The notes: a model not told the origin generated them from the letters alone. DNA of 35,263 nt from Verrucomicrobiota bacterium (GCA_009885995.1 VFJQ01000121.1:1-35263), one strand, 5' to 3'; numbered from the stretch's first letter, positions 24,622-32,220 are shown. Numbers and translations: made by a program.

Positions 24622-25070
24622 GGCTGCACCTCCGTCCCGGTGATGATGGCGAGGAGCGCGCTCATGCGCGCGGGTCGCGGGATGAAGCTGCCACGTTCGT
24701 AGTGGCTCAGCAGCGCTTGATCTGCGGGCAGGCCGAGCACCACTAGCGCCTCCGCTTGGTTGAGCCCGCGCGCCTTGCGCCAGCGCCTCAGCAAGCGGCA
24801 GAACTTGCGCGGGCACATCGGCATTTCGCGGTGCGGGCGGATTCGGCTCGTGGGTGCCGGTGGCGCAGGCCGCGGAGCGCGGGCGATCGCAGCCAGCAGA
24901 AGGCGCATGGGCGACGGCCACGGTGTTTGGTCGCACCGTTCCCACTTGGCCCACGTGCCGTCACCGACGACCACGCCAAGCGCGCTGACTGCGGCGGCGG
25001 CACGAGGCTGCGTGAGCCGGCGGGCCTTGCGCCACGAGCGCAGGCGCGCGGCGAACGCTTCCGCGGTCAT
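24618..25070 (-). CDS. Protein with two tandem XRE-like helix-turn-helix domains
   Basis: 150 residues from MTAEAFAARLRSWRKARRLT. Domain one (about 5-60) has LRSWRKARRLTQPRAAAAVS and the helix-turn-helix end WAKWERCDQTPWPSP. A Pro-rich linker PAPPAPTSRIRPH follows. Domain two (about 88-143) has LLRRWRKARGLNQAEALVVL and LSHYERGSFIPRPARMSALL. The repeated LRxWRKARxLxQ motif suggests internal duplication. The closest look-alikes are phage or mobile-element regulators. It overlaps the RarA-like pseudogene by 4 bp and is divergent from the phage-like operon at 25137; the 66-bp gap is its probable operator region. Confidence 0.72.
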   Translation of the reverse strand: MTAEAFAARLRSWRKARRLTQPRAAAAVSALGVVVGDGTWAKWERCDQTPWPSPMRLLLAAIARAPRPAPPAPTSRIRPHREMPMCPRKFCRLLRRWRKARGLNQAEALVVLGLPADQALLSHYERGSFIPRPARMSALLAIITGTEVQP

Positions 25071-25136
25071 CGGCGGCTTGGGCGCGCAGGCGAGCTTGGC
25101 AGCGGCAACAGCGCGTTCCTCGCGCACACGCACACC

Positions 25137-26081
25137 ATGGCGCAGATCCTCGGTCTGCTCGATGCGCTCGCGGGCGTCTATGCGCGGCTGGAGAATATCG
25201 AGGATTTGCTGCCCACGCCGAACCTGCTCACGCGGCGCGAGGACAACGTCTCGCAGGACATTGAAATTCCCGATCTCACCGAAGTTTTCCCCAGCGCGCG
25301 GCTGCCGGCGGACTTCGATCCGAAATCGCTCAGCGAGGGCAAGACCGACAAGCTCCCACGCCCGGCTGGGGTGCTCCCGGCCATTCACGATGCGACCGTG
25401 GTGCCCATCGCCGTTCCGCTGCCACGGCCCGAGCTGAACACGGGGAACGTGTTTCAGAACACGACGAACGTGCCACTGCTTGTGCCCGGTGGGCTCGGTC
25501 GTCGCGGTGGGTATCTCGACCCGCTCGGCTTCGTGGGCAGCGACGGTCGGCTCTGGTATCGGGTCACCCGCGCGGCGCAGACCAATTCGTTCTACCCGCT
25601 GGATTTCGAGCGTGAGTTGTTCCTGCTGCACATCAACGAAGCGATGTGGCAGCCGGACGGCCGCTTCTCCGTGGAGTTCGACCTGGAGCTGCAACTCTTC
25701 CTCGCGAACACGCGCGCGCAGTTCCTCCTCGTCATCGAGGCGGGCACCGCGCCGGGGCAGGACACGCCAGCGCCAGTTTCCGAAAACCTCGCCGATGTCG
25801 TGTGGCGACCGGCGCCGTTGCTTTCACAGCGCATCATCGTGAGCGGGTTGAAGCTCAAGCATCACTTCGGCGCGATCATCAAACGCTCCCTCGATAACGT
25901 GATCACCGCCGAGCGGCGTCTCTACACGGCCTGGAGCGCGAGCCCGGCCAATTCGGTGCCTCTGTCGCCCGGCTTCGTGCTGCGGGCGCGGCTCATCCAG
26001 TTCGACACGGAAAACAGCGTGCGCGGCGCGAAGGGATTCGTCTTCGCCGCGTTGGCGCAGGCCAAAGCGCAGATCTCCTGA
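25137..26081 (+). CDS. Phage-like hypothetical protein, possibly structural
   Basis: 314 residues from MAQILGLLDALAGVYARLEN, preceded by 66 bp with no clear Shine-Dalgarno. Notable stretches are NVSQDIEIPDLTEVFPSARL, YRVTRAAQTNSFYPLDFERE, FSVEFDLELQLFLANTRAQF and LSQRIIVSGLKLKHHFGAII, a beta-rich composition. I do not recognise a family. It is first in a tightly packed plus-strand set (next start 1 bp after its stop), followed by an Ig-like protein and the Tad2-like fusion. The order suggests virion or tail-adjacent genes. No capsid, terminase or portal is present. Confidence 0.6.
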   Translation: MAQILGLLDALAGVYARLENIEDLLPTPNLLTRREDNVSQDIEIPDLTEVFPSARLPADFDPKSLSEGKTDKLPRPAGVLPAIHDATVVPIAVPLPRPELNTGNVFQNTTNVPLLVPGGLGRRGGYLDPLGFVGSDGRLWYRVTRAAQTNSFYPLDFERELFLLHINEAMWQPDGRFSVEFDLELQLFLANTRAQFLLVIEAGTAPGQDTPAPVSENLADVVWRPAPLLSQRIIVSGLKLKHHFGAIIKRSLDNVITAERRLYTAWSASPANSVPLSPGFVLRARLIQFDTENSVRGAKGFVFAALAQAKAQIS

Positions 26082-26082
26082 C

Positions 26083-26844
26083 ATGGCCGCGCCCGTCATC
26101 AACACCACGCAAAGTGTCCTCGGCTACCTCCAGTGGCAGGCGTTCGCGTTTCAGCCGTGGGCGAGCAATTCGCCGACGTTCTGGAACTCGTCGCCGCTTC
26201 CACCGGGGTTGGCGCTGCATTTGCCCACGGGAAAAATCTCCGGCGCAGCGACGATGCCCGGCGTGTTTGTCGTCGCGTTACGCGCGGGCAATGCGGATGG
26301 CGTCAGCGATCCCGTCATCTTCACCTTCGGCATCGAGCCGAGCGGCAACGTGCGGCCGTCCGGCGTGCTCGAAGTCTATATCGACCTGCTGACCAAGCTC
26401 GTCTCGCTCAACTCGCAGAACTTCGGCGACAGCAACACGAAGGACAAAGGCCCGCTGTTCTGGACCAAGCGGGGCGACGATCTCGTCTTCCATATCACCT
26501 TCCTCAAAGGCGGCGTCGTGGCCGACATCGGGCTCGCGGCGCTGCGCTTCGCGCTCAAGGAACTGGAGCCGGAGAACATCCTCGTGGACGGCCACGACTG
26601 GCGGAAGGTCGGTGAAGGCGAACAGACCGCCTTCCGGCTGCATGTGAAGCTCGACAGCCCGGAGCTGACGAGTGCGCTCACCAACTACGAAGCGGACGCG
26701 GGCACGCTGTTCAATGCACTCGGCGAGTTCGAGTGGATCGCCCTGAACAACTACCAGCCGCAGGTCGGTCCGCCGTTCCTGCGCAACACCACGCGCACCT
26801 TCCTCGTCGAGGTTGCGCGCGACCTCATCTCCGACACGCTATGA
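26083..26844 (+). CDS. Phage-like protein with N-terminal putative Ig (He_PIG) domain
   Basis: 253 residues from MAAPVINTTQSVLGYLQWQA. FAFQPWASNSPTFWNSSPLPPGLALHLPTGKISGAATMPGVFVVALRAGNADGVSDPVIFTFGIE is the He_PIG pattern (LPPGL, TGxISG, NAxGxSDP), seen in surface adhesins and phage fibres. The C-terminal half (about 90-253) is unrecognised: LEVYIDLLTKLVSLNSQNFG, LVFHITFLKGGVVADIGLAA, FRLHVKLDSPELTSALTNYE. It is translationally coupled to both neighbours: its start overlaps the previous stop region and its end overlaps the next start by 4 bp. It could be a fibre or tail-surface protein. Confidence 0.68.
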   Translation: MAAPVINTTQSVLGYLQWQAFAFQPWASNSPTFWNSSPLPPGLALHLPTGKISGAATMPGVFVVALRAGNADGVSDPVIFTFGIEPSGNVRPSGVLEVYIDLLTKLVSLNSQNFGDSNTKDKGPLFWTKRGDDLVFHITFLKGGVVADIGLAALRFALKELEPENILVDGHDWRKVGEGEQTAFRLHVKLDSPELTSALTNYEADAGTLFNALGEFEWIALNNYQPQVGPPFLRNTTRTFLVEVARDLISDTL

Positions 26845-28112
26845 CCGGCCTCGATTGGTTTCAGGCGCGCACGCTCGCGCGCAGCGGCACAGCGGTTCGT
26901 CGCGATGCGTGGCGCAAGTGGCTCACCTTCGAGAGCTACGTCTGGCTCATCACGCAGCCGGTGTGGGAAGAGCAGGAGTTCGACCGTCGCGTCGTGCAGC
27001 AGTGGGACTTCGGCTCGGCCGAGTTTCTCGCCTACGACTGGACCGACGAGCCGTGGCCGGATGGTCCGCAGCCACCTGATCCGCCCGATCCTCCACAGCC
27101 TCCCGATCCACCGCGTCCGCCCGGAGGCGGAGGCGGTGGTGGCACTGGCGATCCACCTCCGGGCGATCCTCCCGGCGGCGGAGGCGTAGGCGGTGGCGGT
27201 ACCGGTGGCAACGGCGGCGGTGGAAGCACCGGCGGTGGTGGTGGTGGCTGGCCGCCTGGTGGCGGTGGCGGTGGCGGCCCACAGCCGCCCGTGCCACCTA
27301 AACCGCCGAAGCCGCCGAAGCCACCGCAGCCCGATCCACCGACGGTTTCCGTCGAGGTCTTCACCGATGTGAATCCGGACGGACCGGCGTGCTTCATCCA
27401 GCCGCCGCAGACTTGCACGGCCTACGTGAACGTCTCGATTAGCGGCGGTCGCGCCGGCGTGGGCACGCTGCGCGTGTCCGGGCCGGGCACGCAGTCGATC
27501 CAACTCGGCACCGCGTATCCCGGCTTCAGCGGTGGCTTCGAGTTCAAGAATGTCCCGGTGAATCCGGGCGGCACGATCACTTACACCGCCGACTACGGCG
27601 AGCCCGGCAACGCACCGCTCACGCACCACACCGGCAGCGGGAGCCACAAGTTCGAGCCGCTCTGCCTGATCTTTGGCGCGTCGTGGTATGGCAGCATGAC
27701 CGAGGACAAATCGTGCACACACGACGGGCCGAGCGGCGATACCGAGGACGGCTACACTTACTCGGCGAGCTACGGCGTGAACGGCCAATATGCCGTGAAC
27801 CCCGAGGACGGTGCCGGGAAGTCGGCGCAGCTCACGCCAGTCGATGTGAACGAAGGCACGCCGCACATCCACTGGACCAACGACACGCGCCCGGACGGCA
27901 CGCACACCGAAGGCGACATCGACCTGTTTCCGCCCGGCTCCGTGAGCGTGGACGTGCAGGGCGGCAGCGTCAGCAATCTCCAGCCGGATTCGCTCAGCGT
28001 CAGCAATCTCCAGCCGGATTCGCTCAAGATGTTCGGTGAGAGCGAGAGCAACGAGACGCAAGACCCGGACTGCAGCTTCGACAAGACCGTAGATGAAGGC
28101 TCCAGCGTTTGA
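26841..28112 (+). CDS. Tad2/DUF2829-like domain fused to Pro/Gly-rich linker and beta-rich tail
   Basis: 423 residues. Residues 1-73 read MTGLDWFQARTLARSGTAVR, RDAWRKWLTFESYVWLITQP, RRVVQQWDFGSAEFLAYDWT and DEPWP. That is the DUF2829 pattern (F..A......G..VRR..W, then DF...FLA.DW), the family that includes the Thoeris anti-defence protein Tad2. Residues 74-167 are almost only Pro, Gly and Lys. Residues 168-423 are beta-rich with several cysteines (TSVEV strands, NVSISGGRAGVGTLRVSGPG) and contain a 10-residue tandem repeat. I infer a phage fibre or surface protein, with the domain perhaps a fold only. It overlaps the upstream gene by 4 bp and the next by 20 bp. Confidence 0.65.
   Translation: MTGLDWFQARTLARSGTAVRRDAWRKWLTFESYVWLITQPVWEEQEFDRRVVQQWDFGSAEFLAYDWTDEPWPDGPQPPDPPDPPQPPDPPRPPGGGGGGGTGDPPPGDPPGGGGVGGGGTGGNGGGGSTGGGGGGWPPGGGGGGGPQPPVPPKPPKPPKPPQPDPPTVSVEVFTDVNPDGPACFIQPPQTCTAYVNVSISGGRAGVGTLRVSGPGTQSIQLGTAYPGFSGGFEFKNVPVNPGGTITYTADYGEPGNAPLTHHTGSGSHKFEPLCLIFGASWYGSMTEDKSCTHDGPSGDTEDGYTYSASYGVNGQYAVNPEDGAGKSAQLTPVDVNEGTPHIHWTNDTRPDGTHTEGDIDLFPPGSVSVDVQGGSVSNLQPDSLSVSNLQPDSLKMFGESESNETQDPDCSFDKTVDEGSSV
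27966..28025 (+). repeat. Tandem 30-bp in-frame repeat
   Basis: Two exact copies of AGCGTCAGCAATCTCCAGCC-GGATTCGCTC (27966-27995 and 27996-28025) encode SVSNLQPDSL twice within the Tad2-like fusion gene. No mismatch was seen, so the duplication is recent. Confidence 0.9.
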
Positions 28113-28560
28113 TCTCAGCTCACTCATCGGTGAACTCGCGGCCAAGCATCGGCTCGGCACGGTCGGGATCGCCGGTTCGTGTGCGCGCGGCGAAGATGAG
28201 CCCGGCGCCGACATCGATCTGATCATCACGGTGCCGCTGCGGATGGCGGAGCGTTTCGCCGCGGTGCTCGCAGACAAGACGGACCGCACCGTGCATTTGC
28301 ACGCCTTCGCGTCGCTGCCTTGGCATCACCCGTATCACCTGTGCATCCGCTGGCTCAACTGCCGCCGCTTGCCGGTGACCTACGCTCCGCGCGGTGCGGT
28401 CATTCGGCGGATCGTGCGGCGTGACGGCAGCGCCTTCGACCTCTCGGTGCCAGTCGAGCGCATCCCGCACTTCGTCCCGATTGACAGGCCACCTCCAGCA
28501 ACTCCGCAAGCGGGTTCGCGATTCGTCGCAGCACCACCGCTTGGCGGCTTCCTGCTGTGA
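28093..28560 (+). CDS. Minimal nucleotidyltransferase-fold protein (MNT-like)
   Basis: 155 residues from MKAPAFDLSSLIGELAAKHR. VGIAGSCARGEDEPGADIDLIITV gives the GSxARGxxxxxxDxD nucleotidyltransferase motif with the two metal-binding aspartates; a third acidic residue downstream is not obvious. HLHAFASLPWHHPYHLCIRW and the C-terminal DLSVPVERIPHFVPIDRPPP follow. Such proteins are known as MNT antitoxin or NTase domains, but no HEPN toxin gene lies beside it. The gene starts within the last 20 bases of the Tad2-like fusion gene, so it is likely translated with it. Confidence 0.75.
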   Translation: MKAPAFDLSSLIGELAAKHRLGTVGIAGSCARGEDEPGADIDLIITVPLRMAERFAAVLADKTDRTVHLHAFASLPWHHPYHLCIRWLNCRRLPVTYAPRGAVIRRIVRRDGSAFDLSVPVERIPHFVPIDRPPPATPQAGSRFVAAPPLGGFLL

Positions 28561-29145
28561 GCAACCTACCAACACCAACTTCCAAGAATCGCCGCTGCGA
28601 CCTGCGCGGCGTGATGAGCCTCTGGACGCGCACGCCAATGTTCGTGCCGACGCCAATGTTCGTGCCGACGCGAGGACCGATGCTGATTCAAACGCTCGCC
28701 GTGAATCTCGCGGCGCGCGTCTTCACCGAGACGGAGTTCGTCACCGACCGGCGCGGAGCGGACATAGCCGCGTTGCTTGGCTGGCCGTTCAGTAAAATCT
28801 CCATGCCGCTCGAAGACTGGCCCGCCGACGGGCTGATGCACGTATGGGCGCTCGGCAAGCTCGTCGCGTGCGCGCTGCAAGAGCAGCCGTTCGTCCAGTT
28901 CGACAGCGACGTGCTGCTCTTCAAACCACTGCCTAAGCGGCTCACCCGCCATCGGCTCATCGCGCAGTCCCCAGACTTTCCTCACTACTACGCCTCCCGC
29001 GATATGCAGGCAGCGCAGGCGCTCGCGGGGTTTACTCCCGGCGGAGCGGCCTACAACGCCGGACTGCTCGGCGGCAGCGACGTGGCGCTCGTGCGCGCGT
29101 TCGCCTGGGCGGGCCTCGATCTCGCACAGAAGTTCCGTGGCTGCC
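28557..29145 (+). pseudogene. DUF6734-like glycosyltransferase-fold protein, truncated
   Basis: The reading frame from GTG at 28557 (or ATG 28614) carries TETEFVTDRRGADIAALLGW, ISMPLEDWPADGLMHVWALG, EQPFVQFDSDVLLFKPLPKR and GFTPGGAAYNAGLLGGSDVA, matching the N-terminal two thirds of DUF6734 proteins (the DSDV is the likely metal-binding DxD). Family members are about 350 residues; this one stops near residue 200. The last coding part (EFRGCRS... to TAG at 29169-29171) is already antisense to the excisionase stub, so the true gene is cut off at about 29145. A duplicated 18-bp unit (28632-28667) encodes the early FVPT repeat. Confidence 0.62.
28632..28667 (+). repeat. Tandem 18-bp in-frame repeat
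   Basis: ACGCCAATGTTCGTGCCG occurs twice in exact tandem (28632-28649, 28650-28667), encoding TPMFVP twice near the start of the DUF6734-like gene. The duplication is perfect, so it is recent. Confidence 0.9.
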
Positions 29146-29293
29146 GGAGCGAACGTCCCACGCGGATGTAGGGAACGACTCCATCCAGGCGCCACGTATA
29201 AAGCTGGCGCGCTTTGATGCGGAGGTAGTCGCAGGTTTCTTTGTCGGTCATCCGCCGGTCGTCGCTGGAAAGTGCGGAGGATTGCGTGGTCAT
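29145..29293 (-). pseudogene. Excisionase-like MerR/HTH_17 protein, truncated at its C terminus
   Basis: On the minus strand from 29293: MTTQSSALSSDDRRMTDKETCDYLRIKARQLYTWRLDGVVPYIRVGRSLR. This is the excisionase/HTH_17 signature (ETCDYLRIKxRQLYxW, then VPYIRVGRSLRF). After RSLR it turns into antisense of the DUF6734-like gene (QPRNFCARS). The join between two unrelated partial genes near 29145 marks a deletion or recombination scar. The gene follows the integrase by 21 bp on the same strand, as expected for an int-xis unit. Confidence 0.7.
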
Positions 29294-29314
29294 GCCACGC
29301 GCGCGGCGTCAAAC

Positions 29315-30610
29315 TCATGACACGGCGAACTTGATCGGCACGATGTTGCTCGCGACCGCGGGCATCACGTTGAACCACGCGACCGCCTGCGATCTCGTCA
29401 CCACCTTGCGGTAGTTCTTGAAGAGCTTCTGCGGCGAGTTGCCCATCTCGAGCGACACCTGCGCGGCATCGTTCTTCATCGCAAGGCGGTAGCTGGCGTA
29501 GCTGTGGCGCAGTCCGTTCTGCTTCCACCTGAGCGGTGGCAGGAATTCGCCGCGCGCCTTGGTCGCTTTCATCGCCGTGGTGGCGAAGGCTTCCGCGAGG
29601 CAGACCGGCAGGCTGTAGTTCAACACCGGGCCGTAAGGCTTCACCTGCGATTGGAGCCACTCCACGAGCGCGGGCAGGATGGGCAACAAGCGGCGCGAGG
29701 CCGTCTTCGTCTGGTCCACGCCGATGTCGATGACGTCCTCGCCCCAGTTGAAGTTCTCCCACTTGAGCCGGAGCATTTCCGCCGAACGGATTCCGGTGAA
29801 TGCACCGATGATGATCGCGAGTTTCACCTGTCCCTCTGCCGCCGCGATTAGTTCGCTCAATTCCTGTGGAGAGAAAATCTCGATGGGCTTTGATTTGATC
29901 TTCGGCTTCTCCAGCCAACGCGCCTCCGTCTCGCGGTCGCGCGGTAGGTAGCCGCGACGACGGGCATAATTGAACAGCGTGACGATGTGCTTGCGGAAGT
30001 TGTCACGCGTCACGAGCCCGGTGGTCAGCTTGCGCAGCCACGCGTCCAGGTCGCGCGTGGTGACGTGCTCGATGTTCACCTGGAAGTCCTTCGCGAAGCG
30101 CCGCAGCCGCCACGTCACGTCCTCGACGTAGCGCTCGCTGAGACCGTCACTTTGCTTCATGGCGACGAACTCCTCGACGACTTCCGACACGGTGCGCTGA
30201 AGCTCGGACCGAAGCGAGTTGTTGAGGAAGAACTCGACGGCTTGGTTGAGCGTCGCGGCATCCCCGAGTCGGCGAACGGCGCTGGCGTATTCACCCGCGG
30301 CGACGTGGATCGGAGCCGTGTCACCGAGCCGGCGTTCCGCCTCGCGAAACGTGGAGACTTCCGTCGAGGAAATCGACGGAGATTGCACCTGCCCGGCGGC
30401 GAGTTTTTCCGCCTGCTCGCGGGCGAACGTCTGCGCCTCCTTCTCATGCGAGAACGTCTTGCGGTGGGAGCGACCGGCGGCGCGCCAATACACGGTGAAC
30501 GTGCGATAGGCGCCGATGTGACCGGTGTAGATTTTGACGGTGACCGAGCCTGCTTTGACCAAGCGTGGCGCGGCGTCCGAGCCTGCGGAAAGCTTCATAA
30601 AGCCCTCCAC
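29315..30610 (-). CDS. int: Tyrosine recombinase/integrase of the tRNA-Glu island
   Basis: 431 residues (ATG 30610, or MKLSAG at 30598). Residues 25-75 form the N-terminal DNA-binding arm, with IYTGHIGAYRTFTVYWRAAG. Core-binding helices follow at about 138-235 (VEEFVAMKQSDGLSERYVED, RRFAKDFQVNIEHVTTRDLD). The catalytic domain has TGIRSAEMLRLKW (Arg 275), DQTKTASRRLLPI (Lys near 302), NGLRHSYASY (Arg 368, His 369) and NYRKVV (Tyr 400). Its 5' end points to the tRNA-Glu gene 150 bp away, the classic integrase-at-tRNA arrangement. It appears intact and probably mediated integration of the phage-like island. Confidence 0.9.
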   Translation of the reverse strand: MEGFMKLSAGSDAAPRLVKAGSVTVKIYTGHIGAYRTFTVYWRAAGRSHRKTFSHEKEAQTFAREQAEKLAAGQVQSPSISSTEVSTFREAERRLGDTAPIHVAAGEYASAVRRLGDAATLNQAVEFFLNNSLRSELQRTVSEVVEEFVAMKQSDGLSERYVEDVTWRLRRFAKDFQVNIEHVTTRDLDAWLRKLTTGLVTRDNFRKHIVTLFNYARRRGYLPRDRETEARWLEKPKIKSKPIEIFSPQELSELIAAAEGQVKLAIIIGAFTGIRSAEMLRLKWENFNWGEDVIDIGVDQTKTASRRLLPILPALVEWLQSQVKPYGPVLNYSLPVCLAEAFATTAMKATKARGEFLPPLRWKQNGLRHSYASYRLAMKNDAAQVSLEMGNSPQKLFKNYRKVVTRSQAVAWFNVMPAVASNIVPIKFAVS

Positions 30611-30725
30611 GAAGTCAACGGCATCACGTGCCGGTGTGGATTTTGCGAGTGACCGAGTCTGCTTTGATCAAGGCGTCGCGCAGCTCCCAAACCCGCGGAA
30701 AGTTTCCAAGAACTTTCCAATAAAT
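30520..30725 (-). repeat. Imperfect duplication of the integrase 5' region
   Basis: 30520-30615 (CCGGTGTAGATTTTGACGG followed by GTGACCGAGCCTGCTTTGAC) resembles 30631-30725 (CCGGTGTGGATTTTGCGAG followed by TGACCGAGTCTGCTTTGATC), with blocks such as CGCGGAAAG and TCAACG shared. The second copy is diverged and frame-broken. It sits between the integrase start and the tRNA gene, as if an older integrase end were left there. Confidence 0.6.
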
Positions 30726-30759
30726 CACCGCAATCAACGTAAGTCGTTGATGTTGGTGG

Positions 30760-30832
30760 TGACCCTAACGGGATTCGAACCCGTGTTCTCGCCGTGAAAG
30801 GGCGATGTCCTAGGCCACTGGACGATAGGGTC
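30760..30832 (-). tRNA. tRNA-Glu (anticodon TTC)
   Basis: On the minus strand the 73-nt gene has acceptor arms GACCCTA and TAGGGTC, T arm CGGGTTCGAATCCCG and anticodon stem-loop TCGCC-CTTTCAC-GGCGA with anticodon TTC. The discriminator base is A. Its 3' end faces the integrase, 150 bp away, so it is the likely attachment site of the island. Confidence 0.95.
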
Positions 30833-30885
30833 CCGGTTTGCGGGCAGATATAGTAGGAGCCGCTCCGGGAGGCGCAAGCGGTTTC

Positions 30886-32220
30886 TCAGCCGGGCGGCGG
30901 AATCAGCAGCGAGGCCGTGCGTCCGGCTGCTTCCGCATGCGATGCAAGAAGAGTTCTCGCTCGCTCCGAGCACGCGGTGCGCCGATCGACTGAGCCAAGC
31001 AGAAGACGCATCGTCGTTTCGAGGTCTTCGGTCGTTCCCACTCTGGTCGCGGCATCGGTTGAAATGAGTTGGGTGACGAGAGCCTCGAAGTTTTCCATGT
31101 GTGGGCCGAAGACCACGGGCTTCCCGAGCATCGCCGGCTCGCCGGGGTTCTGGCCGCCAACTTCCTTCACGCCCGGCAAGCTCTTGCCGACGAAGACGAC
31201 CGTCGCGAGCGCATACCAGTCGCGAAGCTCGCCTGTGACATCGACGAGCAGGATGTCGGCTCGCTGCGAAGCTGGTTCCGGGAAGCAACTTCGAAGCACG
31301 ACCCGCAGGCCGAGCGGATTGAGTTGGCGGACGATCTCGTCGCTACGCTCAACATGACGCGGGACAAGGATGAGAATGAGGTCGGGATGTTCGCGGCGTA
31401 ATGCAGGCAGAAGTTCCGCCAACACCTGCTCTTCGGGCTCCCACGTGCTGCCGCCGACGATGATCGGCGTTTGCTGCGTCACACCGAGCGGCGCGATGAG
31501 TTCACGGAACTCAGCTTCGCGCGCGGGCGGCATACCGGTTTGGTCGAACTTAATGCTGCCGGTGCAGATCACACGTCGTCGATCTGCGCCGAGACTTTCC
31601 CATCGCTCGATATCCGCAGGCTCCGCCACGCAGATACGATCGATCAATCCGAAGATCGGTCCCGTCAGTGCGCGAAACCGGCGGAAGCGTCGCTCGGAGC
31701 GCGGGGAGACGCGCGGGATGAATGTCGTGGGCACCCCGAGGCGGACCGCCTCAGCGAGCAAGTTCGGCCACACCGCTTCGATGAAGACGATCTGACGCGG
31801 GCGCACCAAGCGCAGCGTTCGCCGGACGATCGGGAGAAGGTCGAGCGGGTTATAGATAGCTTCGAGCCACTCGCTCTCTGCTTTGCGCGCCTCGGCGAAA
31901 CCCGTGGTCGTGGTCGTCGAGAGCAGGATGCCTATGCTCGGGTCTAGCGCGTGCAGTGCCCGGGCGAGTTTCAATGCGACGAAGGTTTCGCCCACGCTGA
32001 TCGAGTGAATCCAGATCCATTCGCGTGATCGAATCCGGGCAAGCTCGGCAGCGCTGAATCGCCCGAGCCGTTGGCCGAACTTCTCGCGGAACCCGCCTCG
32101 GCGAAACATGCGAAGCAGGAAGCCCGGCAGCATCGCGATGAAGACGAGCGGGAAGAAGACGTTGTAGATGCGCAGTGAACGCCGCGCGTCGGGCGGCAGC
32201 GAACGATCGGGCGGCGTCAC
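30886..32220 (-). CDS. waaA: 3-deoxy-D-manno-octulosonic acid transferase (Kdo transferase)
   Basis: 444 residues from a GTG at 32220 that follows the RsmD stop by 4 bases; the frame also extends to an ATG at 32271, overlapping rsmD. SLRIYNVFFPLVFIAMLPGF is the N-terminal membrane anchor. GFREKFGQRLGRF and IHSISVGETFVALKLARALH are typical of WaaA. The catalytic-region motif is LDLLPIVRRTLRLVRPRQIVFIEAVWPNLL, followed by GSIKFDQTG, VGGSTWEPEEQVL, LVPRHVERS and FVGKSLPGVKEVGGQNPGEPAMLGKPVVFGPHMENF. It is a GT30 enzyme that adds Kdo to lipid A from CMP-Kdo at the inner membrane, so the host makes LPS. Confidence 0.93.
   Translation of the reverse strand: MTPPDRSLPPDARRSLRIYNVFFPLVFIAMLPGFLLRMFRRGGFREKFGQRLGRFSAAELARIRSREWIWIHSISVGETFVALKLARALHALDPSIGILLSTTTTTGFAEARKAESEWLEAIYNPLDLLPIVRRTLRLVRPRQIVFIEAVWPNLLAEAVRLGVPTTFIPRVSPRSERRFRRFRALTGPIFGLIDRICVAEPADIERWESLGADRRRVICTGSIKFDQTGMPPAREAEFRELIAPLGVTQQTPIIVGGSTWEPEEQVLAELLPALRREHPDLILILVPRHVERSDEIVRQLNPLGLRVVLRSCFPEPASQRADILLVDVTGELRDWYALATVVFVGKSLPGVKEVGGQNPGEPAMLGKPVVFGPHMENFEALVTQLISTDAATRVGTTEDLETTMRLLLGSVDRRTACSERARTLLASHAEAAGRTASLLIPPPG

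Noticed and set aside
25449..25462. GTGTTTCAGAACAC as a second LexA box
   Set aside because: The half-sites are 2 bp too close and the left arm reads TGTTT; it also lies inside a coding sequence.
26751..28289. 512-codon open frame on the minus strand across the Pro/Gly-rich region
   Set aside because: Antisense of the phage-like operon. CCG/CGG repeats keep both strands open, while the plus strand has coupled overlapping genes with family motifs.
28566..29918. 450-codon open frame on the minus strand
   Set aside because: It crosses the DUF6734-like gene, excisionase and integrase, all supported in other frames. It shows no domain.
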